Source: Candidatus Ruthia sp. Cpac_8_S14 (GTDB lineage: Bacteria > Pseudomonadota > Gammaproteobacteria > PS1 > Pseudothioglobaceae). From it: a stretch of DNA of 64,000 nucleotides. The position numbers and the translations under genes are program-made. Below the pieces are notes generated by a model, which saw only the letters and a program-made list of their open reading frames with translations, did not search any database and was not told the origin of the DNA. Below are positions 54,077-63,460 of this stretch, in pieces (positions within the stretch are counted from its first letter, which is position 1; each line of letters begins with the position of its first letter). The DNA lies in contig CP072533.1 in the NCBI GenBank assembly GCA_021730205.1, positions 496,001 to 560,000 of the forward strand, written 5' to 3'.

Positions 54077-54442
54077 TTATTTAAAAAACCATCGACAACC
54101 AAATAATGCTAAAATAAAGCCAGCACCTGAAAACAAAATATGCCAGAACTCTTGTTGAGGAAAAAGCATCATACCAATAGCACCACCTAAAAATAAGGCT
54201 AATATCGGAGCAATATAAAGCATAAATGCACGTAAGAATAATTCACTTAAGGGGATTTCTAATGTTACAAAATCACCCACTGACACACCGCTTTGATATG
54301 GCTTATAGTGATTAAAATAATTGGCCAATATACCTGTGCCACAGCTACTATTTGCTTCACAACTATGGCAACCACCTGAATGATTAACTTCAAGTGTCAT
54401 AATCTCATTGTCAATTTCAATAATTTTAAACTGTTTTTTCAT
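54077..54442 (-). CDS. rseC: RseC/MucC family membrane protein
   Basis: A 121-residue inner-membrane protein. The cytoplasmic N-terminal domain carries a Cys cluster CHSCEANSSCGTG (about residues 25-37), likely an iron-sulfur or redox site. Two membrane helices follow (about 73-91 and 96-118). RseC proteins are linked to SoxR reduction and the sigma-E pathway, but rpoE, rseA and rseB are not nearby here. It is divergent from the phosphomannomutase gene, with about 50 bp between starts. Confidence 0.85.
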   Translation of the reverse strand: MKKQFKIIEIDNEIMTLEVNHSGGCHSCEANSSCGTGILANYFNHYKPYQSGVSVGDFVTLEIPLSELFLRAFMLYIAPILALFLGGAIGMMLFPQQEFWHILFSGAGFILALFGCRWFFK

Positions 54443-54493
54443 TTAATTAACCTTTGTGTTTAGAATAAGCTTTTTGCGTTATTTTATCAAATT

Positions 54494-55864
54494 ATGAGCA
54501 TTCCTCAGTCAATCTTTAAAGCTTACGACATTCGTGGCGCTGTTAAGCAAGATTTAACCCCTGAAAATGTCAAACTCATCGGCCTAGCAATTGGTAGTGA
54601 GTCTATTGCCAAAGGTGAACGTGGTGTTGTTGTTGGCCGTGATAGTCGTCTAAGTGGTGTGGATTTGATGCAAGCTTTAAAAGCAGGCCTTCAAGAAAGC
54701 GGTTGTCATATTGTGGATATTGGCATGGTACCAACCCCTTTGGTCTATTTTGCAACACATACTAAAGCCAGTACCTCAGGCGTGATGATTACAGGCTCAC
54801 ACAATCCACCAGAGTATAACGGCTTTAAAATCATGATTGCAGGTGAGACACTCTCGGGTGAGCGTATTCAGGCACTTTATCAGCGTATTCAGATTGGTGA
54901 TTTCTCTTCAGGTCATGGCACTTCAACCAAAGCGGATATTGAACAAGATTATATTGAGCGCATCATTCGTGATGTTAAATTAGATAAACCACTTCATATT
55001 GTCGTTGATGCAGGCAATGGTGTTGCAGGTAACATTGCACCAAAACTATTTGAGCAACTAGGCGTTAAAGTAACAAAATTATTTTGCTTAGTTGGTGGCA
55101 ATTTCCCCAACCATCACCCTGACCCTTCTAAACTTCACAACCTTGAAGATCTTATCAAAGAAGTTAAAAACACAGATGCAGACATGGGTTTTGCCTTTGA
55201 TGGTGATGGTGACCGACTAGGTTTAATTGACAATAAAGGTAACGTAATTTGGGCTGATAGACAAATGATACTGTACTCAAGAGACATTCTCAAACGCAAT
55301 CAAGGCGCTAAAATTGTCTTTGATGTTAAGTGCTCATCACTACTACCCAAAGATATTGTTCAGTATGGTGGCGAAGCCATTATGTCACGCACAGGTCATA
55401 GTTTTATTAAAGCCAAATTAAAAGAAACTGGCGCAGCACTTGGCGGCGAAATGAGTGGACATGTCTTTTTTAAAGAACGCTGGTATGGGTTTGACGATGC
55501 TTTATATACAGGCTCACGCCTACTAGAAATCTTATCAAAAACTGATAAAACTTGTGCACAGGTATTCGATGACTTGCCAAAAAGCATTAACACACCTGAA
55601 ATTAATATTCACTTTAATCAGCAGGGTCAGCAATTTGACGCCATGAATAAATTAGCTGAAAACATTAATTTTCCTAATTCAAAAATCACTATAATTGATG
55701 GCGTGCGCGTAGATTATGACAATGGCTGGGGGTTGGTCCGTCCTTCTAACACTACACCATGTTTGGTATTGCGCTTTGAAGCAGATGATGAGAAAATCTT
55801 AAATAAAATTCAAGAAAAATTTAAAGTATGGCTAAAGGATAATGATATTGCTACTGACTTTTAA
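54494..55864 (+). CDS. algC: Phosphomannomutase/phosphoglucomutase (AlgC type)
   Basis: A 456-residue alpha-D-phosphohexomutase. Start MSIPQSIFKAYDIRGAVKQD is standard. The phosphoserine loop is SGVMITGSHNPPEYNGFKIM, the metal-binding loop FAFDGDGDRLG, the sugar-binding loop GGEMSGHVFFK, and the phosphate-binding loop VRPSNTTPCLVLRFEAD. It supplies mannose-1-P or glucose-1-P for surface polysaccharides. The gene is followed by a dead toxin-antitoxin pair and then by an eroded second copy of its own 3' end (56448-56645). Confidence 0.93.
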   Translation: MSIPQSIFKAYDIRGAVKQDLTPENVKLIGLAIGSESIAKGERGVVVGRDSRLSGVDLMQALKAGLQESGCHIVDIGMVPTPLVYFATHTKASTSGVMITGSHNPPEYNGFKIMIAGETLSGERIQALYQRIQIGDFSSGHGTSTKADIEQDYIERIIRDVKLDKPLHIVVDAGNGVAGNIAPKLFEQLGVKVTKLFCLVGGNFPNHHPDPSKLHNLEDLIKEVKNTDADMGFAFDGDGDRLGLIDNKGNVIWADRQMILYSRDILKRNQGAKIVFDVKCSSLLPKDIVQYGGEAIMSRTGHSFIKAKLKETGAALGGEMSGHVFFKERWYGFDDALYTGSRLLEILSKTDKTCAQVFDDLPKSINTPEINIHFNQQGQQFDAMNKLAENINFPNSKITIIDGVRVDYDNGWGLVRPSNTTPCLVLRFEADDEKILNKIQEKFKVWLKDNDIATDF

Positions 55865-55909
55865 ACAATACTTGCAAAATGCAAAAAAGTATCAGTATAG
55901 TATCACTTT

Positions 55910-56077
55910 ATGAAAACAGAGTTAGTCACCACCCTAAAAAGACAAACCACTAAGATATTAACTAATTTGCACAATTCAAAAGAGTCGATACTAATTACTG
56001 AACATGGTCAACCGTCAGCTTACTTAATTGATATTGATGATTACGAAAGTATGAAAAATCTTGAAGGCGTTGCTTAA
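55910..56077 (+). pseudogene. Truncated Phd/YefM-type antitoxin
   Basis: ATG 55910 opens a 55-codon frame: MKTELVTTLKRQTTKILTNL, HNSKESILITEHGQPSAYLI and DIDDYESMKNLEGVA. This is the N-terminal DNA-binding part of Phd/YefM antitoxins with the hallmark ITxHGxPxAYLxDxxDYE. The toxin-neutralising C-terminus follows out of frame (EKDILKGRIFTQE-like), so the antitoxin is cut short. The upstream sequence has repeated AGTATCA/AGTATAGTATCA motifs that could be an old autoregulatory operator. Confidence 0.75.
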
Positions 56078-56143
56078 AGGAGAAAAAGATATTTTAAAGG
56101 GTCGTATTTTTACTCAAGAATAAACTAAAGAAAAAATACAAGA

Positions 56144-56435
56144 ATAGCTCAAGTAATTTGGACCAATACAGCACTATTAGAAATTACTGAACATATTGCT
56201 TTAGACAAATCTGACACAGCAACAAAATTAGTTAAAAAAGATATTCAACCAAGTTGCTCAACTTGAATTATTCCCTGATCTAGGCAAAAAAAACTAATAG
56301 AAATTACAGAGTTACAATATTTAGAAATTGTTGTCAATCTTTGCCGAATCTTCTATCGACATAAAAAAAAGGGCAAGTTTGTGTTATGTACATAATAGTA
56401 GTGAAATAAATTTAAGCAAATATTAAGTCATTTTG
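56144..56435 (+). pseudogene. Decayed RelE/ParE-type toxin
   Basis: From an ATA codon at 56144 (former ATG) the frame reads AQVIWTNTALLEITEHIALD and KSDTATKLVKK, then shifts; further parts are FNQVAQLELFPDLGKK, IEITELQYLEIVVN, CRIFYRHKKKGK and, in another frame, a MYIIRSERN-like end. The 'VxWTxxALxDLxExxxYIAxDKxxAA...YREIxVxxCRIFYR' pattern is that of RelE/ParE ribosome or gyrase toxins. It follows the truncated antitoxin in the usual order. Stops and shifts make it inert. Confidence 0.75.
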
Positions 56436-56447
56436 AGCAACTTAATT

Positions 56448-56645
56448 GTTATTCCATACCTAAAGAGTTCAGATCCAGCATTGCCAAAATTATCTTTATG
56501 TATTATGACAACAGCTGGGGCTTAGTCCGCCATACCGTGCTTACTACTTAGAATGAAAGCAGGCAGTCTAGAGGTGTTAAATCAAATTCAAGAAAAATTT
56601 AAACTTTGGTCAAAAGACAACAATATTTCCATCCAAGGCTTTTAG
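56448..56645 (+). pseudogene. Eroded second copy of the phosphomannomutase 3' end
   Basis: After the toxin remnant the plus strand reads SIAKIIFMYYDNSWGLVRHT, a lesion, then LEVLNQIQEKFKLWSKDNNI (SIQGF, stop at 56643-56645). The intact gene upstream ends ITIIDGVRVDYDNGWGLVRP ... ILNKIQEKFKVWLKDNDIAT. The two are clearly homologous but diverged, and the sugar-phosphate loop is damaged. It is either a remnant of a tandem paralogue or a duplicated 3' end left by insertion of the toxin-antitoxin segment. Confidence 0.82.
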
Positions 56646-56661
56646 TTAATACATACCAATC

Positions 56662-58014
56662 TTAAATAACTAATGCCGCTAAACCTAAAAAAGCCACAAA
56701 ACCAATCACATCAGTAATCGTCGTCAAAATAACGCCACCAGCAAGTGCTGGGTCAATTTTGAATTTAATTAATAATAATGGTAAAAATGCACCTGAAAAA
56801 GCAGCGAAAATTAAGTTAACAATAACTGCCAATGCAATTACTAAACTTAACATTAAATCTGCAAACCAAACATAAGTTGCCACACTGATAATCAAAGACC
56901 AAACAATGCCATTTAAAAAGCCGATTGCTACCTCTTTGTTCATTAACACTTTAAGATTAGATTTGGTTACCCTGCCTGTTGCCATGCCGCGCGTTACCAA
57001 AATAAGCGTTTGTATACCAGCAATACCGCCCATTGAAGCCACGACTGGCATCAAAACTGCTAGAGAAATTTTTGCTTGCAAAGTTGCTTCAAAAAGACCA
57101 ATAAAAAAGACAGCGATAAAGACTGTAATCAAATTAACACCAAGCCAAATACTACGACGTTTAGTGCTTTGCATGACAGGTGCAAATACATCCTCTTCTT
57201 CATTCAGACCCACCATTGACATTACCGAATGTTCAGCCTCATCACGAATAACATCAACCACATCATCAATGGTAATACGACCAATTAGTTGATTATTTTC
57301 ATCAACTACAGGGGCGGATATTAAGTTACGTTGCTCAAAAAGGCTAGCGACTTCATTATCAGTAGTGGTGGCTAAAATGGGTTTTAGATCCTTGTTGATA
57401 AGTGGGTCAATATTTTGTTCAGCCTCATTAGTTAACAAAGTAGAAATGTAAACAGAGCCCAAATATTGATATGTTCTATCAACCACAAACACTTGGTCAG
57501 TATCAATTGGCATTTCTTTTAACAGACGTAAGTAACGAATAACTATGCGCACTGTCACATCATTACGTACAGTAATAATATCAATATTCATCAAACCGCC
57601 AGCAGAATCTTCAGGGTAGGATAGGACTCGTCTTAAATAATCTTTATGTTTATAATCCAATGTTAATAACAAATTGTGCAATGCTGATTCAGGCAATACA
57701 GGCACGATATCAGCCAAATCATCCATGTCTAAACCTTCTGTGGCTTTTACAATGCCATCAACATCCATTTTACTTAACAATTGAGATTGGACGTTTTCAT
57801 TTAAATTTTTAAGAATATCGCCTTGGGTTTCAGAATCAGTATTCAACCAAAGTTGGGTTCTATCTTTAGGCGGTACACTTTCTAATAAACGAGCAATTTC
57901 AGCCGGATGTAAAGCGGCAAGTTGGGAGGTGGCTTCTTCATACTTCAAGTTCTCCAAAGATGTCATTAATCTTTGAAGGCAATCTTTAAAAGAAGTGTTT
58001 TCAACTTCTGACAT
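56662..58014 (-). CDS. mgtE: Magnesium transporter MgtE
   Basis: A 450-residue Mg2+ channel/transporter. Domain order: N-terminal helical superfamily domain (about 1-130, with LHPAEIARLLESVPPKDR), two CBS domains (about 135-255, with YPEDSAGGLMNIDIITVRND and LIGRITIDDVVDVIRDEAE), a plug helix, and five membrane helices (about 285-450) with MPVVASMGGIAGIQTL and the Mg-binding-type DPALAGGVILTTITDVIGF. All features are intact and the length is normal. The hpf gene lies just upstream in the same direction. Confidence 0.94.
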   Translation of the reverse strand: MSEVENTSFKDCLQRLMTSLENLKYEEATSQLAALHPAEIARLLESVPPKDRTQLWLNTDSETQGDILKNLNENVQSQLLSKMDVDGIVKATEGLDMDDLADIVPVLPESALHNLLLTLDYKHKDYLRRVLSYPEDSAGGLMNIDIITVRNDVTVRIVIRYLRLLKEMPIDTDQVFVVDRTYQYLGSVYISTLLTNEAEQNIDPLINKDLKPILATTTDNEVASLFEQRNLISAPVVDENNQLIGRITIDDVVDVIRDEAEHSVMSMVGLNEEEDVFAPVMQSTKRRSIWLGVNLITVFIAVFFIGLFEATLQAKISLAVLMPVVASMGGIAGIQTLILVTRGMATGRVTKSNLKVLMNKEVAIGFLNGIVWSLIISVATYVWFADLMLSLVIALAVIVNLIFAAFSGAFLPLLLIKFKIDPALAGGVILTTITDVIGFVAFLGLAALVI

Positions 58015-58071
58015 GGGCGTTATTCTTATCTGTTGAGCGATATGAATATTTAAATATTACTCAAATTGTTA

Positions 58072-58368
58072 TTAATTCTTTCTATGGTCGTTTAACTTTT
58101 CTTTATGTTTTCTAATTTGAGCATCTAACTTATTAACCATTTGATCAATAGAGTTGTACATATCACTACTTTCTGCCTTTGCAAATAAATCTGCACCACT
58201 AACATGGATTGTTGCTTCGGCTTTTTGTACATCTTTTTCAACTTCTAAAATCATCTTGATGTTAATTACTTGATCAAAATGATGCTTTATTTTGGATAAT
58301 TTTACAAGCGCATGTTGTTTAATTGCTTCGGTAATATCAAGATGGTGACCAGAAATATTTAACTGCAT
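58072..58368 (-). CDS. hpf: Ribosome hibernation-promoting factor (short HPF/RaiA family)
   Basis: A 98-residue protein starting MQLNISGHHLDITEAIKQHA at ATG 58366-58368, five bases after GGAG. An earlier in-frame GTG two codons upstream is less well placed. The core LVKLSKIKHHFDQVINIKMI and EATIHVSGADLFAKAESSDM, plus YNSIDQMVNKLDAQIRKHKE, matches HPF, which binds the 30S decoding centre and promotes 100S dimers in resting cells. In many Gammaproteobacteria it is next to rpoN; here rpoN is absent and mgtE follows. Confidence 0.92.
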   Translation of the reverse strand: MQLNISGHHLDITEAIKQHALVKLSKIKHHFDQVINIKMILEVEKDVQKAEATIHVSGADLFAKAESSDMYNSIDQMVNKLDAQIRKHKEKLNDHRKN

Positions 58369-58529
58369 ATACACTCCTCAAATGTTATTGAAAAACAACT
58401 TATATTAAAGCATAACTTTGGCTAAATTGTAAGGTATTTATGTATGTTTTAAAGTAAATAAAATCCCTTTAAATCTTATTTAATGTATATAATAATGGTT
58501 TTACTTACTTAAATAATTTGGGAGATTAA

Positions 58530-58733
58530 ATGAACGCAATAAGTCAACATTCTAACGAATTAAGTGCAAAAAGAATTGCATTACAAAACATGTTCAAAGC
58601 TCATACACAAGCCAATGGCTTTTCTTATGAAGAGTGGATTAATCCGCCAACAGGTTCTTTTTATGAAGGCTACAAAAAAGAATTGGATGAAATCAACGAT
58701 GAAATGGCACCGCCATTAACCTACCAGTCATAA
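58530..58733 (+). CDS. Small conserved-looking protein of unknown function
   Basis: A 67-residue hydrophilic protein, MNAISQHSNELSAKRIALQN, MFKAHTQANGFSYEEWINPP and TGSFYEGYKKELDEINDEMA. It has a GGGAG ribosome-binding site seven bases upstream, a TATAAT hexamer at about 58487-58492 and a perfect terminator downstream, so it looks like a well-expressed single gene. No signal peptide or membrane helix is seen. I do not recognise the family; the FSYEEWINPPxGSFYEGYKK centre would be the search motif. Confidence 0.75.
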   Translation: MNAISQHSNELSAKRIALQNMFKAHTQANGFSYEEWINPPTGSFYEGYKKELDEINDEMAPPLTYQS

Positions 58734-58747
58734 TAACTGCCTGATTG

Positions 58748-58789
58748 GCAATAAAAGCCCCGTTTTGGGGCTTTTATTGCTTGTTTTTT
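58748..58789 (+). terminator. Strong Rho-independent terminator after the 67-residue gene
   Basis: A perfect 14-bp stem, GCAATAAAAGCCCC (58748-58761) with GGGGCTTTTATTGC (58767-58780), a five-base loop and a T-rich tail (TTGTTTTTT). The A-rich left arm means it could also work on the minus strand. Confidence 0.93.
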
Positions 58790-58800
58790 GAATAAACACA

Positions 58801-59958
58801 ATGTCCTATTTAATGTCAAACTATACACCACTTGAAGTTACCTTTGTTAAAGGTAGAGGTTGCTACCTGATAGATGACAAAGGCAAGCAATATCTGGATG
58901 CACTTTGCGGTGTTGGTGTTGTTGGTCTTGGTCACTGCCATCAAGATATTACAAAAGCAATTCAAGCACAAACTGCTAATTTACTACATACCAGTAATTG
59001 GTATCACATTCAACATCAAGAAGACTTAGCTAAAAAATTATGCCAGTTGTCTAATATGGACACTGCTTTCTTTGCCAACTCTGGCGCTGAAGCCAATGAA
59101 GCGGCCATTAAAATTGCACGTTTGCATGCTCATTCTCAAAACATTAACAATCCAACCATACTTACATTTAATCAAAGCTTTCATGGGCGCACCATGGCAA
59201 CACTCTCAGCCACTGGAAACCCTAAAATACAAAGGGGATTTACACCATTAGTTAGCGAGTTTATTCACATTGACTTTAATGACATTAAAGCCATTAAAGT
59301 CCATGAAAATAACAATAGCATTGTTGCAGTTATGCTTGAACCCATCCAAGGTGAGAGTGGCATTATTATTCCAGATGAGCATTACTTAAATCAAGTTCAA
59401 AAAATTTGTAATAATAACAATTGGTTGTTAATTCTTGACGAAGTACAAACAGGCATAGGCCGTACTGGAAAGCTATTTGCACATTTTTATAATAACATAA
59501 CACCAGATTTACTCACTTTAGCAAAAGGGCTTGGTAATGGTGTACCAATTGGCGCTTGCCTTGCAAAAGGTAAGGCCTCACAATTGCTCACACATGGCAC
59601 ACATGGCTCTACTTTTGGTGGTAACCCATTGGTTTGCAAAACAGCATTAACTGTATTAGATGTTATTGAAAAAGACAACATTTTAAATAATGTTTTAATA
59701 ATGAGTGAATATATCACATCAGGCTTTAAAAACACACTTAAAGATTCAGACAAGGTGCTTGAAATTCGTTCAAAAGGTCTAATGATTGCCATTGAACTAA
59801 ACCAGGACTGTTCTATGCTTTTACAAAAAGCACTAGACAATCAACTCTTAATTAACATCACTGGACAATCAATACGCTTACTGCCGCCCTTGATTATTGA
59901 CAAATCTGACGCTGATATTCTTATTAATAAAGTTAGTGATTTAGTTAATGCTTTATAA
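58801..59958 (+). CDS. argD: Acetylornithine aminotransferase
   Basis: A 385-residue fold-type I PLP transaminase of arginine (and possibly lysine) synthesis. Markers: GVGVVGLGHCHQDI, ANSGAEANEAAIKIAR, FHGRTMATLSATGNP, the PLP Asp in LILDEVQTGIGRTG, and the Schiff-base Lys in TLAKGLGNGVPIGA. The later THGSTFGGNPLVC motif is present. The length fits short ArgD types. It lies seven bases upstream of argF, forming an argD-argF unit. Confidence 0.93.
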   Translation: MSYLMSNYTPLEVTFVKGRGCYLIDDKGKQYLDALCGVGVVGLGHCHQDITKAIQAQTANLLHTSNWYHIQHQEDLAKKLCQLSNMDTAFFANSGAEANEAAIKIARLHAHSQNINNPTILTFNQSFHGRTMATLSATGNPKIQRGFTPLVSEFIHIDFNDIKAIKVHENNNSIVAVMLEPIQGESGIIIPDEHYLNQVQKICNNNNWLLILDEVQTGIGRTGKLFAHFYNNITPDLLTLAKGLGNGVPIGACLAKGKASQLLTHGTHGSTFGGNPLVCKTALTVLDVIEKDNILNNVLIMSEYITSGFKNTLKDSDKVLEIRSKGLMIAIELNQDCSMLLQKALDNQLLINITGQSIRLLPPLIIDKSDADILINKVSDLVNAL

Positions 59959-59971
59959 GTAGGAGATGTTC

Positions 59972-60871
59972 ATGATAAAACACTTTATTAATCTAGATGA
60001 CTTATCAAATTATGATTTAACTCAAATCATTAAACAAGCAATTGCACTCAAAAAACAATACAAATCTGGCGAAATTAACAAAACACTGGAGCATAAAACA
60101 TTGGCCATGATTTTTGACAAACCCTCCACACGCACACGCGTTTCTTTTGAGACAGGCATGACCCAACTAGGTGGTCGCGCTCTATTCTTGTCTAATAAAG
60201 ACATTCAGCTAGGTCGTGGCGAACCAATTATTGACAGTGCAATTGTAATTAGTTCAATGGTTGATGCCATTATGATGCGCGTCTCTTCTCATAAGGATAT
60301 TCACACCTTTGCCAAATATTCTTCCGTACCAATTATCAACGCCCTGTCTGATGAATCCCATCCTTGCCAACTATTGGCTGACATCATGACTTACCAAGAA
60401 CACAATGGCTCAATTGCCAATAAAACCGTGGCTTGGGTTGGCGATGGCAACAACATGTGCCACACTTATATGCAAGCGGCAAAAAGCTTTAATTTTAAAC
60501 TTAATATTGCCACGCCTCAAAATTACCAGCCAGATCAAAGTTTTATTGAAAAATATACCCGCCATATTCATTTATTCACTGATGCACAAAAAGCCTGCCA
60601 AGAAGTTGATTTAGTGGTAACTGATGTCTGGGCAAGTATGGGGCAAGAGGCTGAACAAACAAAGCGTGAAATTGCTTTTAAAGATTTTTCTATCAATACA
60701 GCCTTGATATCAAAAGCCAAACCTAGTGCTGTGTTTATGCATTGCTTGCCTGCACACCGCGGCGAAGAGGTGTCTGCTAATGTGATTGATGGTAATCAAA
60801 GTTTGGTTTGGTTTGAAGCTGAAAATCGTTTGCACGTGCAAAAAACACTGCTGTTATATTTATTAAATTAA
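59972..60871 (+). CDS. argF: Ornithine carbamoyltransferase
   Basis: A 299-residue transcarbamylase that makes citrulline from ornithine and carbamoyl phosphate. The start ATG 59972 lies six bases after AGGAG; an ATG at 59966 sits directly on the ribosome-binding site and is rejected. Signatures: carbamoyl-phosphate loop FDKPSTRTRVSFE, LSDESHPCQLLADIMT, the VTDVWASMGQEAE ornithine site and MHCLPAHRGEEVS. It is shorter than E. coli ArgF (334) but typical of the about 300-residue anabolic group. Confidence 0.95.
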   Translation: MIKHFINLDDLSNYDLTQIIKQAIALKKQYKSGEINKTLEHKTLAMIFDKPSTRTRVSFETGMTQLGGRALFLSNKDIQLGRGEPIIDSAIVISSMVDAIMMRVSSHKDIHTFAKYSSVPIINALSDESHPCQLLADIMTYQEHNGSIANKTVAWVGDGNNMCHTYMQAAKSFNFKLNIATPQNYQPDQSFIEKYTRHIHLFTDAQKACQEVDLVVTDVWASMGQEAEQTKREIAFKDFSINTALISKAKPSAVFMHCLPAHRGEEVSANVIDGNQSLVWFEAENRLHVQKTLLLYLLN

Positions 60872-60887
60872 TCGCTTTTAAGGCTAT

Positions 60888-61437
60888 CTATTGCTTGCTG
60901 ATAGAAAACTTAACACCTCGTTCTGCTTTTTCTCGCTTATGTGACACGCGCCAGCGCTTATTAGTATCACGCAGAACGCAGTGAATAGACGCAAACCAAC
61001 CAGTATTCTTCTTGATAGAATGCTTCACGTTTAGACAATTCTAACATTCTGCTTGGATCCGCCTGCTTGCGCTAATTAAAATCCCAAGCGTTGAAAAAAT
61101 TAAGATCAGACCTATAATCTTGAGCGTATTTGGCGGTTACTTCAGAACGCATATCAAAGCAGGTAGCATAACGCTCGCCACCTTCTGGTTCATTTTCTTG
61201 ATCTTTGATACGAATCAAACCAATTATTACGGTCATAATCTGCGTCAATAAATGGCATGTTGAACTTTTGTGCAAATCAGATGTTTTTCTTCTTTACATA
61301 ATTTCTATTCCTCTGTTGGGGTGAATATTCGGATTGTAAAAGAAGATGGTAGTGTCGATATTTGATGCTGCTAAGACTTCCATAATTTCTTCAGTACAAG
61401 GTGCACAGCAAAATACATAAGTAATTTTTGGTTTCAC
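60888..61437 (-). pseudogene. queH: Decayed queH (epoxyqueuosine reductase)
   Basis: From GTG 61435-61437 the minus strand reads KPKITYVFCCAPCTEEIMEV, LAASNIDTTIFFYNPNIHPN, then loses frame; further pieces read KTSDLHKSSTCHL, EPEGGERYATCFDMRSEVTA, KYAQD, QADPSRMLELSKREAFYQEE and YSLRDTNKRWRVSHKREKAE to a stop at 60888-60890. CCAPC, FFYNPNIHP, GERxxxCFDMR and the YSLRD tail are the QueH (DUF208) signature. The ER-C motif Cys and the Cys-Gly-Cys before YSLRD are altered. QueH catalyses the last step to queuosine in tRNA. Confidence 0.88.
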
Positions 61438-61485
61438 TATTTGGTATGGTTAATTTAGGCGATTTGTAACCCGACAGACTATAAT

Positions 61486-61905
61486 CTACTTGAAGCAGCG
61501 CTTAACCTTTTTTAACACTTCCCAAGTTTCACGCTTGAGTTGTTCGTTTATCAAAATCTCACTTGGGTGGTGGACAACAAAATGCTGCATCAAAGATGGC
61601 TTCAAGTCTGCACTCATCAATAATACTGTTTTTGCATTATATTGTTTAAGTGTTCGATTTAAATTATCAATGTTGGTGCTAACACACTTAATATCAGGTT
61701 TTTCAAGTCCAATAGCGTCTAGCATTTTAAATAAAAAGTCTTGAGTCTTACCTATTTGACAAAATGAATGGGGGTTTTTAGTCTCAATCACCAAACACTG
61801 TGTGTCAATTTTTGGCCTATTTAAACTCTGAATTTTTGTTTGAATGTACAAAAACTCGGGTATGCCAAGCGCCTCTAAATAATGAGATCTTAGTGACGCA
61901 TTCAT
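61486..61905 (-). CDS. HolD-like (DNA polymerase III psi) candidate
   Basis: A 139-residue cytoplasmic protein starting [20 protein letters not shown], with a central [11 protein letters not shown] stretch and an end [22 protein letters not shown]-terminal 'xYLxALGIPxW' helix and the 'HHPxxLLxNPxLKRxxW' motif are seen in divergent HolD-type and uracil-DNA-glycosylase-fold proteins of Gammaproteobacteria. The name is a guess from these features. Its ATG overlaps the leuA stop by four bases, so it is co-translated after leuA, with dead queH next downstream. Confidence 0.5.
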   Translation of the reverse strand: MNASLRSHYLEALGIPEFLYIQTKIQSLNRPKIDTQCLVIETKNPHSFCQIGKTQDFLFKMLDAIGLEKPDIKCVSTNIDNLNRTLKQYNAKTVLLMSADLKPSLMQHFVVHHPSEILINEQLKRETWEVLKKVKRCFK

Positions 61906-63434
61906 ATTTGAGGGTGCACCTTATTGGTTGCAGTCAGTACTTTATTTAAACCATGGACATAAGCTTTTGCGCTAGCAGTGATGATGTCAGTATCAACCCC
62001 TTGCCCATTAACAATACGACCATTATATTCTAAGCGCACATTTACCTCGCCAAGTGCGTCTGTACCTTGGGTAACATTGGAAACAGAATACAATTGCAGA
62101 TTTATTTTAATACCTGCTAATGAATCAATCGCACTAAAAGTAGCATCTACTGAGCCTGAAGTATTAGCCGTTGCTGTTTGTTCTTTATCATCAATTGATA
62201 GAACGACAGTTGCTGTATTTTCTTCACCCGTTTCCGTACATACTTTCAAAGACACCAGTTTGATGGCCCCATAAGTCTCTGTTTGCGTTTCAGATACTAG
62301 CGCTTGTAAATCTTCATCGAAAATTTCGTGTTTTTTATCTGTTAATTCTTTAAAGCGTCTAAAAGCATCATTAAAGCTTTCTTCATTATCAAATTCAACA
62401 TCTAATTCAGCCAATCTCACTTTGAATGCATTGCGACCTGAATGTTTGCCTAATACCAACTGATTAGCATTCCAACCAACATCTTCAGCGCGCATAATTT
62501 CGTAAGTTTCACGGTGTTTAAGTACGCCATCTTGATGGATACCTGCCTCATGAGCAAAAGCATTTGCACCAACAATTGCCTTATTAAGTTGTACAATAAA
62601 ACCTGTCACACTTGAAACCAGGCGTGAGGCTGACAAAATATGCGTGGCGTTAATATCGGTATCACAATCAAAAATATCTTGGCGAGTTCGCACTGCCATG
62701 ACCAACTCTTCTAGTGATGCATTGCCTGCACGCTCGCCCAGAGCGTTAATGGTACACTCAACTTGTCTTGCACCATTTAGTACAGCAGACAACGAATTAG
62801 CTACTGCCAAACCCAAATCATTATGACAATGCGCTGAAAAAACAGCCTTGTCAGAATTTGGCACACGCTCAATCAAAGATTTAATGGTTGCACCAAATTG
62901 ATGCGGAATGTTGTAACCCACTGTATCAGGAATATTAATGGTTGTCGCACCTGCTTTAATCGTAGCTTCGATAATACGACACAAAAAATCCTCATCTGAT
63001 CGACCTGCATCTTCTGGCGAAAACTCAACATTGTCTGTATATCGCTTGGCTCGCTTAACAGCGCGAACTGCTTGCTCCACCACCTGATTAGTCGTCATTT
63101 GTAATTTCATCTTCATATGAATATCAGATGTGGCAATAAAGGTATGAATACGTGATGCATTAGCACCTTTTAATGCTTCTCCTGCACGGTCAATATCCTT
63201 ATCAAGTGCTCTGGCCAATGAGCAAATAACTGAATCTTGCACCACATTAGCCACAGCTTGTACGGCTTCAAAATCTCCCACTGATGCAATGGCAAAGCCT
63301 GCCTCAATGATATCTACTTTCATTTTCTCCAGCACTTTGGCAATGCGTACCTTCTCATCCTTAGTCATAGACGCACCAGGTGATTGTTCACCATCACGAA
63401 GGGTTGTATCAAAAATAATTAGTTTATTAGACAT
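61902..63434 (-). CDS. leuA: 2-isopropylmalate synthase
   Basis: A 510-residue Claisen-type enzyme that condenses acetyl-CoA and 2-oxoisovalerate in leucine synthesis. The catalytic barrel starts with [19 protein letters not shown]; metal ligands are in [20 protein letters not shown], and GAREVE-type and [20 protein letters not shown] segments follow. [20 protein letters not shown] is intact. The C-terminal regulatory domain for leucine feedback (about 390-510) is complete. It has a good promoter and an AGGAGG site, and lies downstream of pssA. Confidence 0.96.
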   Translation of the reverse strand: MSNKLIIFDTTLRDGEQSPGASMTKDEKVRIAKVLEKMKVDIIEAGFAIASVGDFEAVQAVANVVQDSVICSLARALDKDIDRAGEALKGANASRIHTFIATSDIHMKMKLQMTTNQVVEQAVRAVKRAKRYTDNVEFSPEDAGRSDEDFLCRIIEATIKAGATTINIPDTVGYNIPHQFGATIKSLIERVPNSDKAVFSAHCHNDLGLAVANSLSAVLNGARQVECTINALGERAGNASLEELVMAVRTRQDIFDCDTDINATHILSASRLVSSVTGFIVQLNKAIVGANAFAHEAGIHQDGVLKHRETYEIMRAEDVGWNANQLVLGKHSGRNAFKVRLAELDVEFDNEESFNDAFRRFKELTDKKHEIFDEDLQALVSETQTETYGAIKLVSLKVCTETGEENTATVVLSIDDKEQTATANTSGSVDATFSAIDSLAGIKINLQLYSVSNVTQGTDALGEVNVRLEYNGRIVNGQGVDTDIITASAKAYVHGLNKVLTATNKVHPQI

Positions 63435-63460
63435 TTAAGCCTCCTATTGGTTTTTGTTTA

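Noticed and set aside
61072..61275. 67-codon minus-strand frame in the queH region as a separate small gene
   Set aside because: It reads as QueH sequence (GERYATCFDMR) and is only one surviving frame of that pseudogene.
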